Assembly: GCF_014218355.1 (NCBI RefSeq) | Contig: NZ_AP023368.1 | Coordinates: 4,899,501-4,963,500, forward strand | Length of the DNA: 64,000 nucleotides | Direction: 5' to 3' | From: Anaerocolumna chitinilytica | GTDB lineage: Bacteria; Bacillota; Clostridia; Lachnospirales; Lachnospiraceae | In this document: one piece after another, positions 29,523-39,203 of the stretch | Position numbering within the stretch: position 1 is the first letter of the stretch | Layout: the number at the start of each line of letters is the position of its first letter | Made by a program: the position numbers and the translations under genes | The notes under the pieces: model-generated | The model's database searches: none | Seen by the model: only the letters and a program-made list of their open reading frames with translations | Told to the model about the DNA's origin: nothing

Positions 29523-29571
29523 AAAAAGAGAGCCTGCACATTATATCTAATGCTGCAGACTCTGCTTTTTT
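29523..29571 (-). terminator. Terminator after diaminopimelate decarboxylase
   Basis: Arms AGAGCCTGCACATTA (29529-29543) and TAATGCTGCAGACTCT (29548-29563) pair with one bulge and one mismatch. The minus-strand stem is followed by CTCTTTTTG, and the plus strand has seven T, so it can work both ways. It sits about 35 bases after the lysA stop codon. Confidence 0.75.
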
Positions 29572-29605
29572 TATAAACATATATAATTTAGCAATTAAGT
29601 TTTAA

Positions 29606-30871
29606 TTAGTATTTTATATCCTTTAAAACATCACAAAAATCAAAGGTACTAAAATAATCCTTAGGACTTTCTTTTCTTCTGATTAGCTTTACCGAACCGT
29701 CTTCCTGTAGCAAAAGCTCTGCAGATCTTAATTTGCCGTTATAGTTATACCCCATAGCATAACCATGGGCACCTGTATCATGGATAACAATAAGGTCTCC
29801 CTTATCAATCTCCGGTAACATGCGGTCAATTGCGAACTTATCATTATTTTCACAAAGGGAACCGGTCACATCATACATATGATCCAAAGGCTCATTCTCT
29901 TTCCCCATGACAGTAATATGATGGTAGGCTCCGTACATAGCCGGCCTCATAAGATCTACCGCGCAGGCATCCAGGCCAATATACTCTTTGTAAATGTGCT
30001 TTTCATGAATTGCTGTTGCTACCAGATGTCCATAAGGTGCAAGCATAAATCGCCCTAATTCTGTATAAATTTCTACATCTCCCATACCTGCCGGTACCAG
30101 CACCTCTTCAAAAGCCTTTCTGACCCCTTCACCGATGGCCAGGATGTCATTGGGCTCCTGATCCGGTTTGTAGGGAATTCCCACGCCGCCGGACAGATTG
30201 ATGAATTTGATCTTAGCACCTGTTTTCTCATTTAATTCTACGGCAAGTTCAAAGAGAATCTTAGCCAGCACCGGATAATATTCATTGGTTACCGTATTGC
30301 TGGCAAGAAACGAGTGAATTCCGAACTCCTCTGCTCCAAGACTCATAAGCTTCTTGTAGCCATCTATCAGCTGTTCTTTGGTAAAGCCATATTTAGCATC
30401 TCCGGGATTATCCATAATTCCATTGCTTATAGTAAACACTCCGCCAGGATTATAACGGCAGCAGATTGTCTTTGGAATGCCTGTCAGTTCGTTTAATATA
30501 TCTATATGGGTATAATCATCCAAATTTATAATTGCATTCAGCTCGCTCGCTTTTATAAATTCTTCCGAGGGAGTTGTATTAGAAGAAAACATAATATCGC
30601 TTTCCCTAAAACCAAGAGCATCTGACATCATTAATTCTGTCAAAGAAGAGCAATCTGCCCCGCAGCCTTCTTCTTTTAATATCTGAAGAATAAAAGGATT
30701 GGGAGTGGCTTTCACAGCAAAGTATTCTTTAAAGCCTTTATTCCAGGAAAATGCCTGCTTTAATTTTCTGGCATTCTCTCTGATTCCTTTCTCATCATAT
30801 AAATGAAAAGGGGTGGGATATTCTTTTACAATGGCTTCAAGCTGTTCTTTTGTAACAAATGGTGTCTTCAT
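29606..30871 (-). CDS. lysA: Diaminopimelate decarboxylase
   Basis: A 421-residue fold-type III PLP enzyme: YFAVKATPNP (K54 binds PLP), HSFLASN, the phosphate-binding LSGGVGIPY and the CENNDKF block which supplies the catalytic Cys. It removes the D-carboxyl of meso-diaminopimelate to make lysine. The family includes related decarboxylases (arginine, carboxynorspermidine), so substrate is likely but not proven. ATG at 30871. A strong sigma-A promoter precedes it. No lysine riboswitch is present in the leader, which is only about 90 bases. Confidence 0.85.
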   Translation of the reverse strand: MKTPFVTKEQLEAIVKEYPTPFHLYDEKGIRENARKLKQAFSWNKGFKEYFAVKATPNPFILQILKEEGCGADCSSLTELMMSDALGFRESDIMFSSNTTPSEEFIKASELNAIINLDDYTHIDILNELTGIPKTICCRYNPGGVFTISNGIMDNPGDAKYGFTKEQLIDGYKKLMSLGAEEFGIHSFLASNTVTNEYYPVLAKILFELAVELNEKTGAKIKFINLSGGVGIPYKPDQEPNDILAIGEGVRKAFEEVLVPAGMGDVEIYTELGRFMLAPYGHLVATAIHEKHIYKEYIGLDACAVDLMRPAMYGAYHHITVMGKENEPLDHMYDVTGSLCENNDKFAIDRMLPEIDKGDLIVIHDTGAHGYAMGYNYNGKLRSAELLLQEDGSVKLIRRKESPKDYFSTFDFCDVLKDIKY

Positions 30872-30960
30872 TTTAGCACTCTTCCTTTCTGCATCTTAAC
30901 TTTTGCTTTCGTATAATTTATAATTAACGTCGTAATTTATTATTGTTTCTTTTAAGGAAC

Positions 30961-30989
30961 ACTATAGTACAATGTTCTACTCTTGTCAA
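30961..30989 (-). promoter_or_regulatory. Sigma-A promoter of lysA
   Basis: On the minus strand TTGACA (30989-30984), 17 bases, TATAGT (30966-30961). The -35 is perfect and the -10 has one unusual base. The transcript would start near 30954. Confidence 0.75.
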
Positions 30990-31012
30990 TAATATTTAAT
31001 ATACAATTTTTA

Positions 31013-31693
31013 TCAACAGTCCAGTATCTTTGTTATTTTCCCTTCTCTTACTACATCACAGTATTCTTTAATATTATTGATAGGCGAATCCAATACAATC
31101 CCTATATGCTTGTCCTTTTTGTGATGTGCATCGGACCCTCCCGTTACAGGCTTGTGCCACTGCATTGCATATTCGCCTGCCAGTTTGTTATAAATTGCTT
31201 CTCTATTACCACCGTTTATAATCTCTACCGCATCTTCAAACTCAGGGGTTGGTCTTACATCTTCCAGCAGATACCGTTTACGGAAGGGATGGGCATGTAC
31301 GATAAAACCGCCGTCATTCTTTATCTTATTGTAGTGCTCGGCAATATCCATTCCAAGAATATCCCTGTTTTTAAGAAGCCAGTCTTTATTCAGGCCATAT
31401 ATCAGAAAATCCATTCCTTTAATACTTTCTTCCCAGCCAAAAAAGACAGATAACCCAATTTTTTTCCCTTCTTCATATGCCTCCTCATAACCTTTTATAA
31501 AGCCATTTACCCACTGTTCCCAGGGCAGCTTACGGGATACTGCCGTATTCCCATTGTAAAAATGATCGGTTATGATAATGCCGTCATATCCCAGTTCTTT
31601 GTAAAGTCTTGCCTGCCTGCTGCCGCTTATATCTGCGCAGGCACTTCCTTCCTTCGTGTGTACATGCGTATCATATTTATATGTTTTCATCAT
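31013..31693 (-). CDS. PHP-domain metal-dependent phosphoesterase
   Basis: The 226-residue protein has PHP motifs: THVHTKEGS near the N-terminus, GIIITDHFYN, VFFGWEES, FIVHAHPFRK and GGSDAHHKKD, which would hold the metal ions. Members are phosphoesterases, for example histidinol phosphatase-like or nucleases. The open frame runs to 31705 but the ATG at 31693 has GGAG at a 6-base distance, while the ATG at 31705 lies so close to the predicted promoter that its leader would be very short, so I use 31693. It is divergent from the TrmB-type regulator. Confidence 0.82.
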   Translation of the reverse strand: MMKTYKYDTHVHTKEGSACADISGSRQARLYKELGYDGIIITDHFYNGNTAVSRKLPWEQWVNGFIKGYEEAYEEGKKIGLSVFFGWEESIKGMDFLIYGLNKDWLLKNRDILGMDIAEHYNKIKNDGGFIVHAHPFRKRYLLEDVRPTPEFEDAVEIINGGNREAIYNKLAGEYAMQWHKPVTGGSDAHHKKDKHIGIVLDSPINNIKEYCDVVREGKITKILDC

Positions 31694-31719
31694 GTTTTTC
31701 TCCATATGGTGTATCCTAT

Positions 31720-31748
31720 GCTATAATAGATCCCTTTGAGCGTTTCAA
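31720..31748 (-). promoter_or_regulatory. Probable promoter of the PHP gene
   Basis: On the minus strand TTGAAA (31748-31743), 17 bases, TATAGC (31725-31720). The region to 31890 is shared with the divergent TrmB-type regulator. Confidence 0.5.
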
Positions 31749-31849
31749 TTTTTCACTGTTGAAATAAAGCAGCCCAACTATAGCATACCTGAAACTTAAT
31801 TACAATATGTAACCAGCTTCAATACTCTATTTACTTTTATGTATATTAA

Positions 31850-31863
31850 GTATAAACTTATAC
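31850..31863. promoter_or_regulatory. Palindrome upstream of the TrmB-type regulator
   Basis: GTATAAACTTATAC is a perfect inverted repeat (GTATAA, spacer AC, TTATAC) 28 bases before the ATG, just downstream of a possible TATATT -10. It could be the operator for autoregulation. No second copy near the divergent PHP gene was seen. Confidence 0.4.
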
Positions 31864-31890
31864 CTGATACCATACAGGAAGGATATTATT

Positions 31891-32595
31891 ATGGAATTAA
31901 TCGATCAGTTTATGTCCTTTGGACTTACCAGACAGGAATCAACTATTTACATGACCTTGCAGATTAATGGTGAGCTTACGGGCTATGAAGTTGCCAAGCT
32001 TACAGGAATTTCCCGTTCCAACACTTATAACGCATTAGCTGGATTAGTAGAAAAAGGAGCCGCCTTTGTAATGGAGGGCAGTGTAACCAGATATACAGCA
32101 GTTGCTTTTGAAGAATTCAGCAATAATGTGATATATAAATTAAGTGCTATCCGAAGCCGGATTATCCCAAATCTTCCTGAAAGGAAGAAGGAAACTGATG
32201 GGTACATCACCATTAAAGGCGAAGAACACATTATAAATAAGCTCCGTAACCTTTTAAATGAAACCGAAAGCCGAATCTATATCAGTGTGTCCTCCGATAT
32301 CCTGGATATTATACGTCAGGATATTCTGAAATTGATAGACGATAAGAAGAAAGTTGTTATTCTGACTGATAGTCCGTCAGGCTTTGACGGTGCCGTAATT
32401 CACAGAAAGGAACAGGTAAAGCGCCAGGTTCGCCTTATCGTAGATTCCAGCAAAGTGCTGACCGGCGAAATAACGGATAAAGATTTCTCTACCTGCCTCT
32501 ATTCCAAGAATCAGAACCTGGTAGATGTCTTTAAAGAAATGCTGCAAAATGAGATTACTCTCCTGCAATTAAAAGAAAAGGAATCCGACCGATAA
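31891..32595 (+). CDS. TrmB-family transcriptional regulator
   Basis: The N-terminus LIDQFMSFGLTRQESTIYMTLQI followed by LTGYEVAKLTGISRSNTYNAL and GLVEKGAAF is the winged-helix typical of TrmB regulators. The C-terminal 130 residues (RIYISVSSDILDIIRQDIL, VVILTDSP) resemble the phospholipase-D-like TrmB effector domain that binds sugars or other small molecules. 234 residues. ATG at 31891 has AAGGA upstream. A stand-alone gene between PHP and parE. Target unknown. Confidence 0.85.
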   Translation: MELIDQFMSFGLTRQESTIYMTLQINGELTGYEVAKLTGISRSNTYNALAGLVEKGAAFVMEGSVTRYTAVAFEEFSNNVIYKLSAIRSRIIPNLPERKKETDGYITIKGEEHIINKLRNLLNETESRIYISVSSDILDIIRQDILKLIDDKKKVVILTDSPSGFDGAVIHRKEQVKRQVRLIVDSSKVLTGEITDKDFSTCLYSKNQNLVDVFKEMLQNEITLLQLKEKESDR

Positions 32596-32617
32596 CACTC
32601 AGTCCGGATTCCTTTTC
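32576..32617 (+). terminator. Terminator overlapping the end of trmB
   Basis: The stem AAAAGGAATCCGAC / GTCCGGATTCCTTTT with one bulge begins in the last codons of the regulator, with the stop codon in the loop. The plus-strand 3' arm ends in CCTTTTCACT, giving a short U-run. Confidence 0.65.
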
Positions 32618-32728
32618 ACTCTCTTTTTCAAGTGCTCATCAGTGGGAAGATAGTCCAAATTGCTGGATTTTAAACTTTAAATATGTTAGAATAAGCCTAT
32701 TGACGATTTTATGAAAGGAAATAAATGT

Positions 32729-34660
32729 ATGGAACAATATACCGGCAGTCAGATTGTAGTTTTAGAAGGTTTGGAGGCTGTCAGGAAGCGTCCCGGCATG
32801 TACATCGGAAGCACCGGCTCAAGAGGTCTGCACCACCTTATATGGGAAATTCTTGATAACGGAATAGATGAGCATCTGGCAGGCTTTTGCACAAAAATCA
32901 ATGTAATACTTAGAAAAGACGGCGGAATAACTCTGAGAGATAACGGAAGAGGCGTTCCTGTTGACATACACCCTACGAAAAAGATTCCCACCGCCAGAGT
33001 GGTTTATACCATTTTACATGCCGGGGGAAAGTTTGGCGGAACCGCCTATAAAGTATCCGGAGGTCTTCACGGTGTTGGTGCCTCTGTTGTGAATGCTCTA
33101 TCAAAACGTATGATAGTCGAGATTCGTAAAGACGGTAAAATATATCAGGACGAATATATTAACGGCGGCCATCCTATTACAGAGCTTGTGGATGGTCTGT
33201 TGCCGGTGATCGGTAAATGCAATAAAGGCGATACCGGAACACAGGTTACCTTCTACCCCGACGATACCATTTTTGAGACAATAGAATTCAAATCCGATAC
33301 CATTAAAAAGAAATTAAAAGAGGTTGCTTACCTCAATAAAAATCTTGCTATTCATTTTCTGGATGAAACCACCGGTGAAGAAAAAGTCTACCAGGAAGAA
33401 TTCGGAATAAAAAGCTTTGTATCTTACTTAAATCGCGAGTCAACTGTACTTCATGATGAGCCTATCTATATCTGCGGTCAGAGCGGTGAGGTAGAAGTTG
33501 AAGTTGCATTTCAATATACAGATTCCTATACTGAGCAGATAAATGCTTATTGCAACCGAATCAATGTTGTAGACGGCGGTACCCTTGTAACCGGCTTTAA
33601 AACTGCCCTTACCCGTGTAATCAACCAATATGCCAGAGAGCTTGGCACCCTAAAAGAAAAGGATGAAAATCTGGATGGAAAAGATATCAGAAACGGTCTG
33701 GTAGTTATCATCTCCATCAAACACCCTGATCCCCAATTTGAAGGACAGACCAAAACGAAGCTTGGCAATACCGATGCCAAGAGTGCGGTGGATGAAGTCT
33801 TTTCCTCCGAAGTACAGCGCTACTTTGATAAGAATATAGAAGTTCTAAAACGAATTATCGATAATTCCATGAAGTCCTACAACGCCAGAAAAGCCGGTGA
33901 TAAAGCAAGACTAGCCGTACTGAAGCAGATCTCTGATTCTGACGCTAAAATAAAGCTTGCATCCTGCTCTTCCAAAAAAGCAGAGGAATGTGAAGTTTAT
34001 ATTGTCGAAGGTGATTCTGCCGGCGGAACGGTAAAGACCGCCAGAGACCGCCGTACCCAGGCTGTGCTTCCCCTGCGCGGAAAGATTCTGAATGTAGAGA
34101 AATCTTCCCTTGAGAAAATACTTGTCAATAATGAAATCAAGTCCATGATTGCTTCCTTTGGCTGCGGAATTGGTGATGACTTTGACATTAATAAACTCCG
34201 TTACAACAAGATTATTATCTTAACCGATGCCGATGTAGACGGGGCCCATATCAGTACTCTTCTTCTTACCTTTTTCTATCGTTTTATGCCTGAGCTGATT
34301 TTGGAAGGAAAGGTTTACAGAGGGCTTCCTCCTTTATATAAAGTAGAATACGAAACTTCCGGAAAGAGCAAAAAAAAGAAACAATCGGAATATTTATTTA
34401 ATGATTTTGAACTGGAGAAGTTCCGTAAAATAAAAGAGAATAAAATACTAAACCTCCAGCGTTACAAAGGTCTTGGTGAAATGGATGCCTCCCAGCTCTG
34501 GGAAACCACCCTGAATCCTGAAACCAGAATCCTCGCCCAGGTCACTATCAGTGATACGGTAGAAGCTGACGAGATTACTTCTATCCTGATGAGCAATAAT
34601 GTTCCGCCCAGAAGGAGTTTTATTATAGAGGAAGCCAAATACGCCAAGCTGGATATTTAA
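32729..34660 (+). CDS. parE: DNA topoisomerase IV (type IIA) subunit B
   Basis: The ATG at 32729 follows AAAGGAA and starts MEQYTGSQIVVLEGLEAV. An in-frame ATG at 32711 lacks a site. The GHKL ATPase shows E40 and N44 (WEILDNGIDE), then GRGVPVDIH and GGLHGVGASVVNAL. The TOPRIM part shows VEGDSAGG and DADVDGAHIS. Length of 643 residues matches ParE/GyrB. As a second type IIA pair with parC next door, it is more likely Topo IV than gyrase, but the strict assignment would need the rest of the genome. Confidence 0.9.
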   Translation: MEQYTGSQIVVLEGLEAVRKRPGMYIGSTGSRGLHHLIWEILDNGIDEHLAGFCTKINVILRKDGGITLRDNGRGVPVDIHPTKKIPTARVVYTILHAGGKFGGTAYKVSGGLHGVGASVVNALSKRMIVEIRKDGKIYQDEYINGGHPITELVDGLLPVIGKCNKGDTGTQVTFYPDDTIFETIEFKSDTIKKKLKEVAYLNKNLAIHFLDETTGEEKVYQEEFGIKSFVSYLNRESTVLHDEPIYICGQSGEVEVEVAFQYTDSYTEQINAYCNRINVVDGGTLVTGFKTALTRVINQYARELGTLKEKDENLDGKDIRNGLVVIISIKHPDPQFEGQTKTKLGNTDAKSAVDEVFSSEVQRYFDKNIEVLKRIIDNSMKSYNARKAGDKARLAVLKQISDSDAKIKLASCSSKKAEECEVYIVEGDSAGGTVKTARDRRTQAVLPLRGKILNVEKSSLEKILVNNEIKSMIASFGCGIGDDFDINKLRYNKIIILTDADVDGAHISTLLLTFFYRFMPELILEGKVYRGLPPLYKVEYETSGKSKKKKQSEYLFNDFELEKFRKIKENKILNLQRYKGLGEMDASQLWETTLNPETRILAQVTISDTVEADEITSILMSNNVPPRRSFIIEEAKYAKLDI

Positions 34661-34710
34661 CCGGCATTCAGCTTCCTATACAAAAACCTTGAAAAGAAAT
34701 GGGAGAAACC

Positions 34711-36957
34711 ATGAAACCAAATACAGAAAACATTATCCAATTGGATTTTTCGGAAGAAATGAAAAATTCCTTCCGGGATTATGCCATGAGCGTTATTGTC
34801 TCAAGAGCCATCCCAGATGTAAGGGACGGATTAAAACCGGTGCAACGACGTATACTTTATGCCATGAGAGAACTTGGTCTTGAACCTGCGAAACCCCACC
34901 GTAAAAGTGCCCGTATAGTAGGTGATACTATGGGTAAATATCATCCCCATGGGGACAGCTCCATCTATGACGCACTGGTACGTATGACAGAAGAATTCTC
35001 CATGTCCATCCCGCTGGTAGACGGTCATGGAAATTTCGGTTCTATCGACGGCGACGGGAGTGCTGCCATGCGTTATACGGAAGCCAGACTTTCAGAAGGT
35101 GCCATGACCATGCTGGACCATCTGGAAAAGGGATTAGTACCTTTTATTCCGAACTTTGATGACAGCGAAAAGGAACCGGTAGTACTCCCTGCCATGATTC
35201 CCAATCTTTTAATTAACGGCTCAACCGGAATTGCCGTAGGAATGGCAACTAATATACCTTCCCACAATCCGGCCGAAGTCATAGACGGTGCCATTGCTTA
35301 TCTGGATAATCCCGAAATAACCTTGGACAAGCTTATGAAATACATTCCCGGTCCTGATTTTCCTACCGGCGGTATGATTATCAACCAGGAGGATATCAGG
35401 AACATCTACGAAACCGGTGAAGGTAAACTTCGTCTTCGTGCTTTAACCGAAATAGAAAACGGTGAAAACGGACGTAAAAATATTATTATCACTGAGATTC
35501 CCTATACCGTAGCCGGTAATAAAACAAAGCTGGTAGAGAATCTTGTCAATCTGATGAAGGATAAAGTATTCGATGAAATCTATGATGTAAGGGATGAGTC
35601 TTCAAAAGAAGGAATCCGTATTGTGATTGAAGTCAAAAAGGATAGAGATACGGAGAATCTGTTAAACGGTCTTTATAAAAAGACATTAATGGAAGATACT
35701 TATGGTGTAAATATCCTTGCAATTAAAGACCAGCAACCGGTAACTTTCTCACTGAAAGCCCTGTTAAAAGAATTCGTCACCTTTCAGGAAGAGCTTTATA
35801 CCAAAGAATATGAGCATCTTCTGGGAAAAGCTGAAAACAGGCTGGAGATTGTAGGCGGTTTAATCCGTGCAACAGATGTCATTGATTTAATTATTGAAAT
35901 ATTAAGAGGCAGTTCTTCTATCGGACAAGCCAAGAGTTGTTTGACATCGGGTGATATTACCGACATCAAGTTTAAGTCAAAAGCCTCTGAAAAGCAGGCA
36001 ACGACCCTTGACTTTACCGAACGGCAGGCAGAGGCAATTCTTGCTATGCCCCTAAGCCGATTGATTGGCCTGGAGATTCTGAGACTCCATGAAGAAAATG
36101 ATTCTTTATTAAAAAGTATTGAAGAATATAAATTAATACTTAGTGATACCAAGGAACTCTACAGAGTTATTAAGAACACTTTGAAAGAATACAAAAAGAC
36201 CTTTAACATACCCAGAAGAACAAAGCTTACCTCTATTGCCAACGTAGACTACGTGGAAGAAGTAAAAATCGAGGATATTTATATCCTGATTGACAGATTC
36301 GGATATACCAAATCCATCGATAACGTTTCCTATTCCAGAATCTCTGAGGATACCTTAAAGGAATATCCCCATATTATACTGTGCAAAAACACTGATAAGC
36401 TCTGCCTGTTCACGGCTGAGGGAAATATGTATCAGGTAAAAGTATCCCAGATTCCGAAATGCAAAATTAAGGATAAGGGCGTTCTGATCCATACCCTATG
36501 CAAGGTAGATAAAGAAAATATATTGGTTTACACTTCCTTCGAACAGTTATTTGAGTCCCAGCTTGTATTCTCCACCAAGTCCGGTTATATTAAGCTTGTA
36601 TCCGGTATTGAATTTGAGACAAACCGAACTGCCATATCTGCCACAAAATTAGAGGCAGAGGACGAGGTCGTTAATGTGATTATGTTATCAGCCTCAGAAG
36701 CTCTCGACAAGAACTCAAAGGTAATTATTCTAACAGAAAAGGGAACCTCTCTTGGCTTCCTGTTAGATGAAATTCCTGAAATGAAAAAGACCGGTCGCGG
36801 CGTTAAATCCATAGAACTGGATAAGGGCGACTCCGTAGTATTAACTACTATCCCGAAAGCAACCGACGAATTCTTTATACTCAAAGAGAAAGAATTGAGT
36901 ATAAAAAAAGTCCGCCTAAGAAAAAGAGGACAAAAGGGTCAAAAAGCTCAGTTGTAG
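34711..36957 (+). CDS. parC: DNA topoisomerase IV (type IIA) subunit A
   Basis: ATG at 34711 follows GGGAG and begins [20 protein letters not shown]122 ([11 protein letters not shown]) is the DNA-cleaving tyrosine. The quinolone region around [15 protein letters not shown] keeps S83 and D87, in the same numbering as E. coli GyrA. The C-terminal 250 residues are the beta-pinwheel ([28 protein letters not shown]). 748 residues. It follows parE with a 50-base gap. Confidence 0.9.
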   Translation: MKPNTENIIQLDFSEEMKNSFRDYAMSVIVSRAIPDVRDGLKPVQRRILYAMRELGLEPAKPHRKSARIVGDTMGKYHPHGDSSIYDALVRMTEEFSMSIPLVDGHGNFGSIDGDGSAAMRYTEARLSEGAMTMLDHLEKGLVPFIPNFDDSEKEPVVLPAMIPNLLINGSTGIAVGMATNIPSHNPAEVIDGAIAYLDNPEITLDKLMKYIPGPDFPTGGMIINQEDIRNIYETGEGKLRLRALTEIENGENGRKNIIITEIPYTVAGNKTKLVENLVNLMKDKVFDEIYDVRDESSKEGIRIVIEVKKDRDTENLLNGLYKKTLMEDTYGVNILAIKDQQPVTFSLKALLKEFVTFQEELYTKEYEHLLGKAENRLEIVGGLIRATDVIDLIIEILRGSSSIGQAKSCLTSGDITDIKFKSKASEKQATTLDFTERQAEAILAMPLSRLIGLEILRLHEENDSLLKSIEEYKLILSDTKELYRVIKNTLKEYKKTFNIPRRTKLTSIANVDYVEEVKIEDIYILIDRFGYTKSIDNVSYSRISEDTLKEYPHIILCKNTDKLCLFTAEGNMYQVKVSQIPKCKIKDKGVLIHTLCKVDKENILVYTSFEQLFESQLVFSTKSGYIKLVSGIEFETNRTAISATKLEAEDEVVNVIMLSASEALDKNSKVIILTEKGTSLGFLLDEIPEMKKTGRGVKSIELDKGDSVVLTTIPKATDEFFILKEKELSIKKVRLRKRGQKGQKAQL

Positions 36958-36963
36958 AAATGA

Positions 36964-37005
36964 AAAATCACCGCTTAACCTTACAACTTAAGCGGTGATT
37001 TTTTT
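36964..37005 (+). terminator. Bidirectional terminator between parC and nupQ
   Basis: AAATCACCGCTTAA and TTAAGCGGTGATTT form a 14-bp perfect stem, with TTTTTTG following on the plus strand and TTTTTCAT on the minus strand. It ends both parC and the nucleoside-transport operon. Confidence 0.88.
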
Positions 37006-37029
37006 GATTCAATTATCTGCTTTTAATAA

Positions 37030-37983
37030 TTATCTGCTTCCCTTATCATAAGGAATACCTTCAGCTTTGGGAGCCTGAGAATGCTTGGAGGAAAATGCAA
37101 GAATGATAAGAGTTGCGATATAGGGTATCATCTTATATATTTCATTTGATATAGGAAGATCTCTTAACACCGGCACTACCGAGTAAGCAGAGGCAAAGGT
37201 CTTCATAATACCAAAGAAGAATGCTGCAGCAATAATCTTATTGGTTCTCCATTGACCGAAGATTAAAACAGCTAAGGCAAGGAAACCATAACCGGCAACG
37301 GTTGCATTGAAATTGGTAGAGGTAGGTACGATAAATACCAGACCACCGATACCGGCTAATGCACCGGATATCATAACACCGGCATAACGTATCTTGTACA
37401 CGTTAATACCAACGGAATCCGCAGCCTGAGGATGTTCACCGCAGGCTCTAAGTCTTAAACCAAATCTAGTCTTGCTGATTACAATGCCGGATAAAATCGC
37501 TATTCCGAGGCCCACGTAGGTCGTAATATAGCAATTCTGGAACAGTAAGGGTCCGATAACAGGTATACTTCCAAGAACCGGAACTTTATTGATATGAAAT
37601 GTATCTTTAAACTGAATCTGCTGCACGCCCTGAACCATTCTTGCTACGAATACTACAAAGGCAGGAGCAAACATGTTAAGAGCAGTACCACTGATTGTCT
37701 GGTCAGCTTTTAAATTAATGGAAGCAAAGGCATGAAGCAGGGAGAATATTGCACCGCTGACACCGGAGATTACAAGTGCAAGTAACAGCAAGGGCTGCCC
37801 GCTCATCTTCCCTTCAAAAATATGCATAAAGCCGATTCCGAAGAATCCACCCATAACCATGATACCTTCTAAGGCGATATTAACAACACCGCTTCGCTCT
37901 GAGAACATTCCTCCTAAAGCAACGATTAGAAGAGGAATAGCAAAAAACATGGTCTGCTGTACAATAAAATATAATATTCCCAT
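37030..37983 (-). CDS. nupQ: ABC transporter permease, nucleoside type
   Basis: A 317-residue hydrophobic protein of the BPD_transp_2 (RbsC-like) family with about eight to nine membrane segments, and blocks typical of YufQ/NupQ: GGMFSERSGVVNIALEGIMV, GVNIYKIRYAGVMISGALAG-like (VGINVYKIRYAGVMISG). It pairs with the permease upstream, overlapping as TAATG, and with the ATPase and BMP lipoprotein in the same operon. Imports purine or pyrimidine nucleosides by analogy with B. subtilis NupNOPQ. Confidence 0.85.
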   Translation of the reverse strand: MGILYFIVQQTMFFAIPLLIVALGGMFSERSGVVNIALEGIMVMGGFFGIGFMHIFEGKMSGQPLLLLALVISGVSGAIFSLLHAFASINLKADQTISGTALNMFAPAFVVFVARMVQGVQQIQFKDTFHINKVPVLGSIPVIGPLLFQNCYITTYVGLGIAILSGIVISKTRFGLRLRACGEHPQAADSVGINVYKIRYAGVMISGALAGIGGLVFIVPTSTNFNATVAGYGFLALAVLIFGQWRTNKIIAAAFFFGIMKTFASAYSVVPVLRDLPISNEIYKMIPYIATLIILAFSSKHSQAPKAEGIPYDKGSR

Positions 37984-39086
37984 TATTTTGCCTCCTTTGC
38001 TGCGCCGCTTTCAGAAGATTTTCTGCGGAACCTGTCAAATAAGTGTTTGATTAACAGAGCAAAAGCTCCAAAGTAAATGATGGTGGAGATAATAATATCA
38101 ACAATTTCCGGAACAAAGTTAAACAGCTGAATATTATTACCGCCGACAGTAATGTGTCCAATAAATAAACCGGCAAATAAAATACCGATAGGATTAGACA
38201 TACCAAGGAGTGCAACGGATATACCGTTAAAGCCCTGAGGTGCTAAAACATCAAGAACCTGCAGGTATTTACCGGAGCCGGCAAGATAGAGCAGACCGCC
38301 GCCAAGACCGGAAAGAGCTCCTGCTATGGTCATAGAAAGTATAATATTTCTCTTGGAATTAATACCTGCATAACGGCTCGCTTCCGGGCTTAGTCCGCAG
38401 GCTTTTAACTCATAACCAAAAGTTGTTTTATTTAAAACAATATAAACAATAATAACAGCCACAATGGCAATAAAGATGCTGATATTAATATTATTGGAAT
38501 GAAATAACTTGTCCAATCCTGCCTTCGGAATTAACGCTGTTTTAGCAACAGGTACGGACTGGCTCTTAATAGGGTCATAAACGTACTTTACAATAAGGAT
38601 ATTTACAAGGTACATTCCAATATAATTCATCATAATGGAAGTAATAACCTCATTCACATTGGCAACTGCTTTTAAGATACCAGGTACCATACCCCAGATT
38701 GCTCCTGCTATAAAAGCTCCCAGAAGGGCCACGATCCAGTGAACACCACCAGGCAGGAAAGTCCATTTTACACCAATATAAACTGCTGCAAATGCTCCGC
38801 TAGTAAATTGACCGGAGGAACCAATGTTAAACAAACCGGTTTTAAAGGCAAAACCAACCGATAAGCCGGTTAAGATAATGGGAGTTGCCAGGTAGAATAC
38901 CTGTGCTAAACCGGATAAACCATCCGTAAAACCGCCTTTTAGTATCATTCCAAAGGCCGGAAGAGCCTGATGTGCATTACTAAAAAGTAATATAATTAAT
39001 CCGAAAAGAAGTCCGGCGGCAATGGCAACGATTGATGCAGCAAAATCCTTACCGCCTTTGCTTAACTCAAATTTCCGCTTCTTCAT
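37983..39086 (-). CDS. nupP: ABC transporter permease, nucleoside type
   Basis: The frame opens at 39140, but the ATG at 39086 (MKKRKFELSKGGKDF) follows GGAGGA at about 11 bases and lies at the true start of homologous proteins, so 367 residues. It has about nine membrane segments and the block FKTGLFNIGSSGQFTSGAF, then EVITSIMMNYIGMYL. It overlaps the next permease by one base. Both permeases form the membrane channel of a NupNOPQ-like importer. Confidence 0.86.
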   Translation of the reverse strand: MKKRKFELSKGGKDFAASIVAIAAGLLFGLIILLFSNAHQALPAFGMILKGGFTDGLSGLAQVFYLATPIILTGLSVGFAFKTGLFNIGSSGQFTSGAFAAVYIGVKWTFLPGGVHWIVALLGAFIAGAIWGMVPGILKAVANVNEVITSIMMNYIGMYLVNILIVKYVYDPIKSQSVPVAKTALIPKAGLDKLFHSNNINISIFIAIVAVIIVYIVLNKTTFGYELKACGLSPEASRYAGINSKRNIILSMTIAGALSGLGGGLLYLAGSGKYLQVLDVLAPQGFNGISVALLGMSNPIGILFAGLFIGHITVGGNNIQLFNFVPEIVDIIISTIIYFGAFALLIKHLFDRFRRKSSESGAAKEAK

Positions 39087-39203
39087 ACTATAACTATCCT
39101 CCATGCTGCAGACGCACTGCAAATTCAGGCGCCAGCTCAAATTTGTGTATGAATAATGTTCTTGTGTGAATTAAACCTTTTAAATTCACACTGTCTACTG
39201 GCA

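Noticed and set aside
30872..31012. Lysine riboswitch or T-box ahead of lysA
   Set aside because: The transcript leader from the predicted promoter is only about 90 bases and has no terminator stem or T-box consensus.
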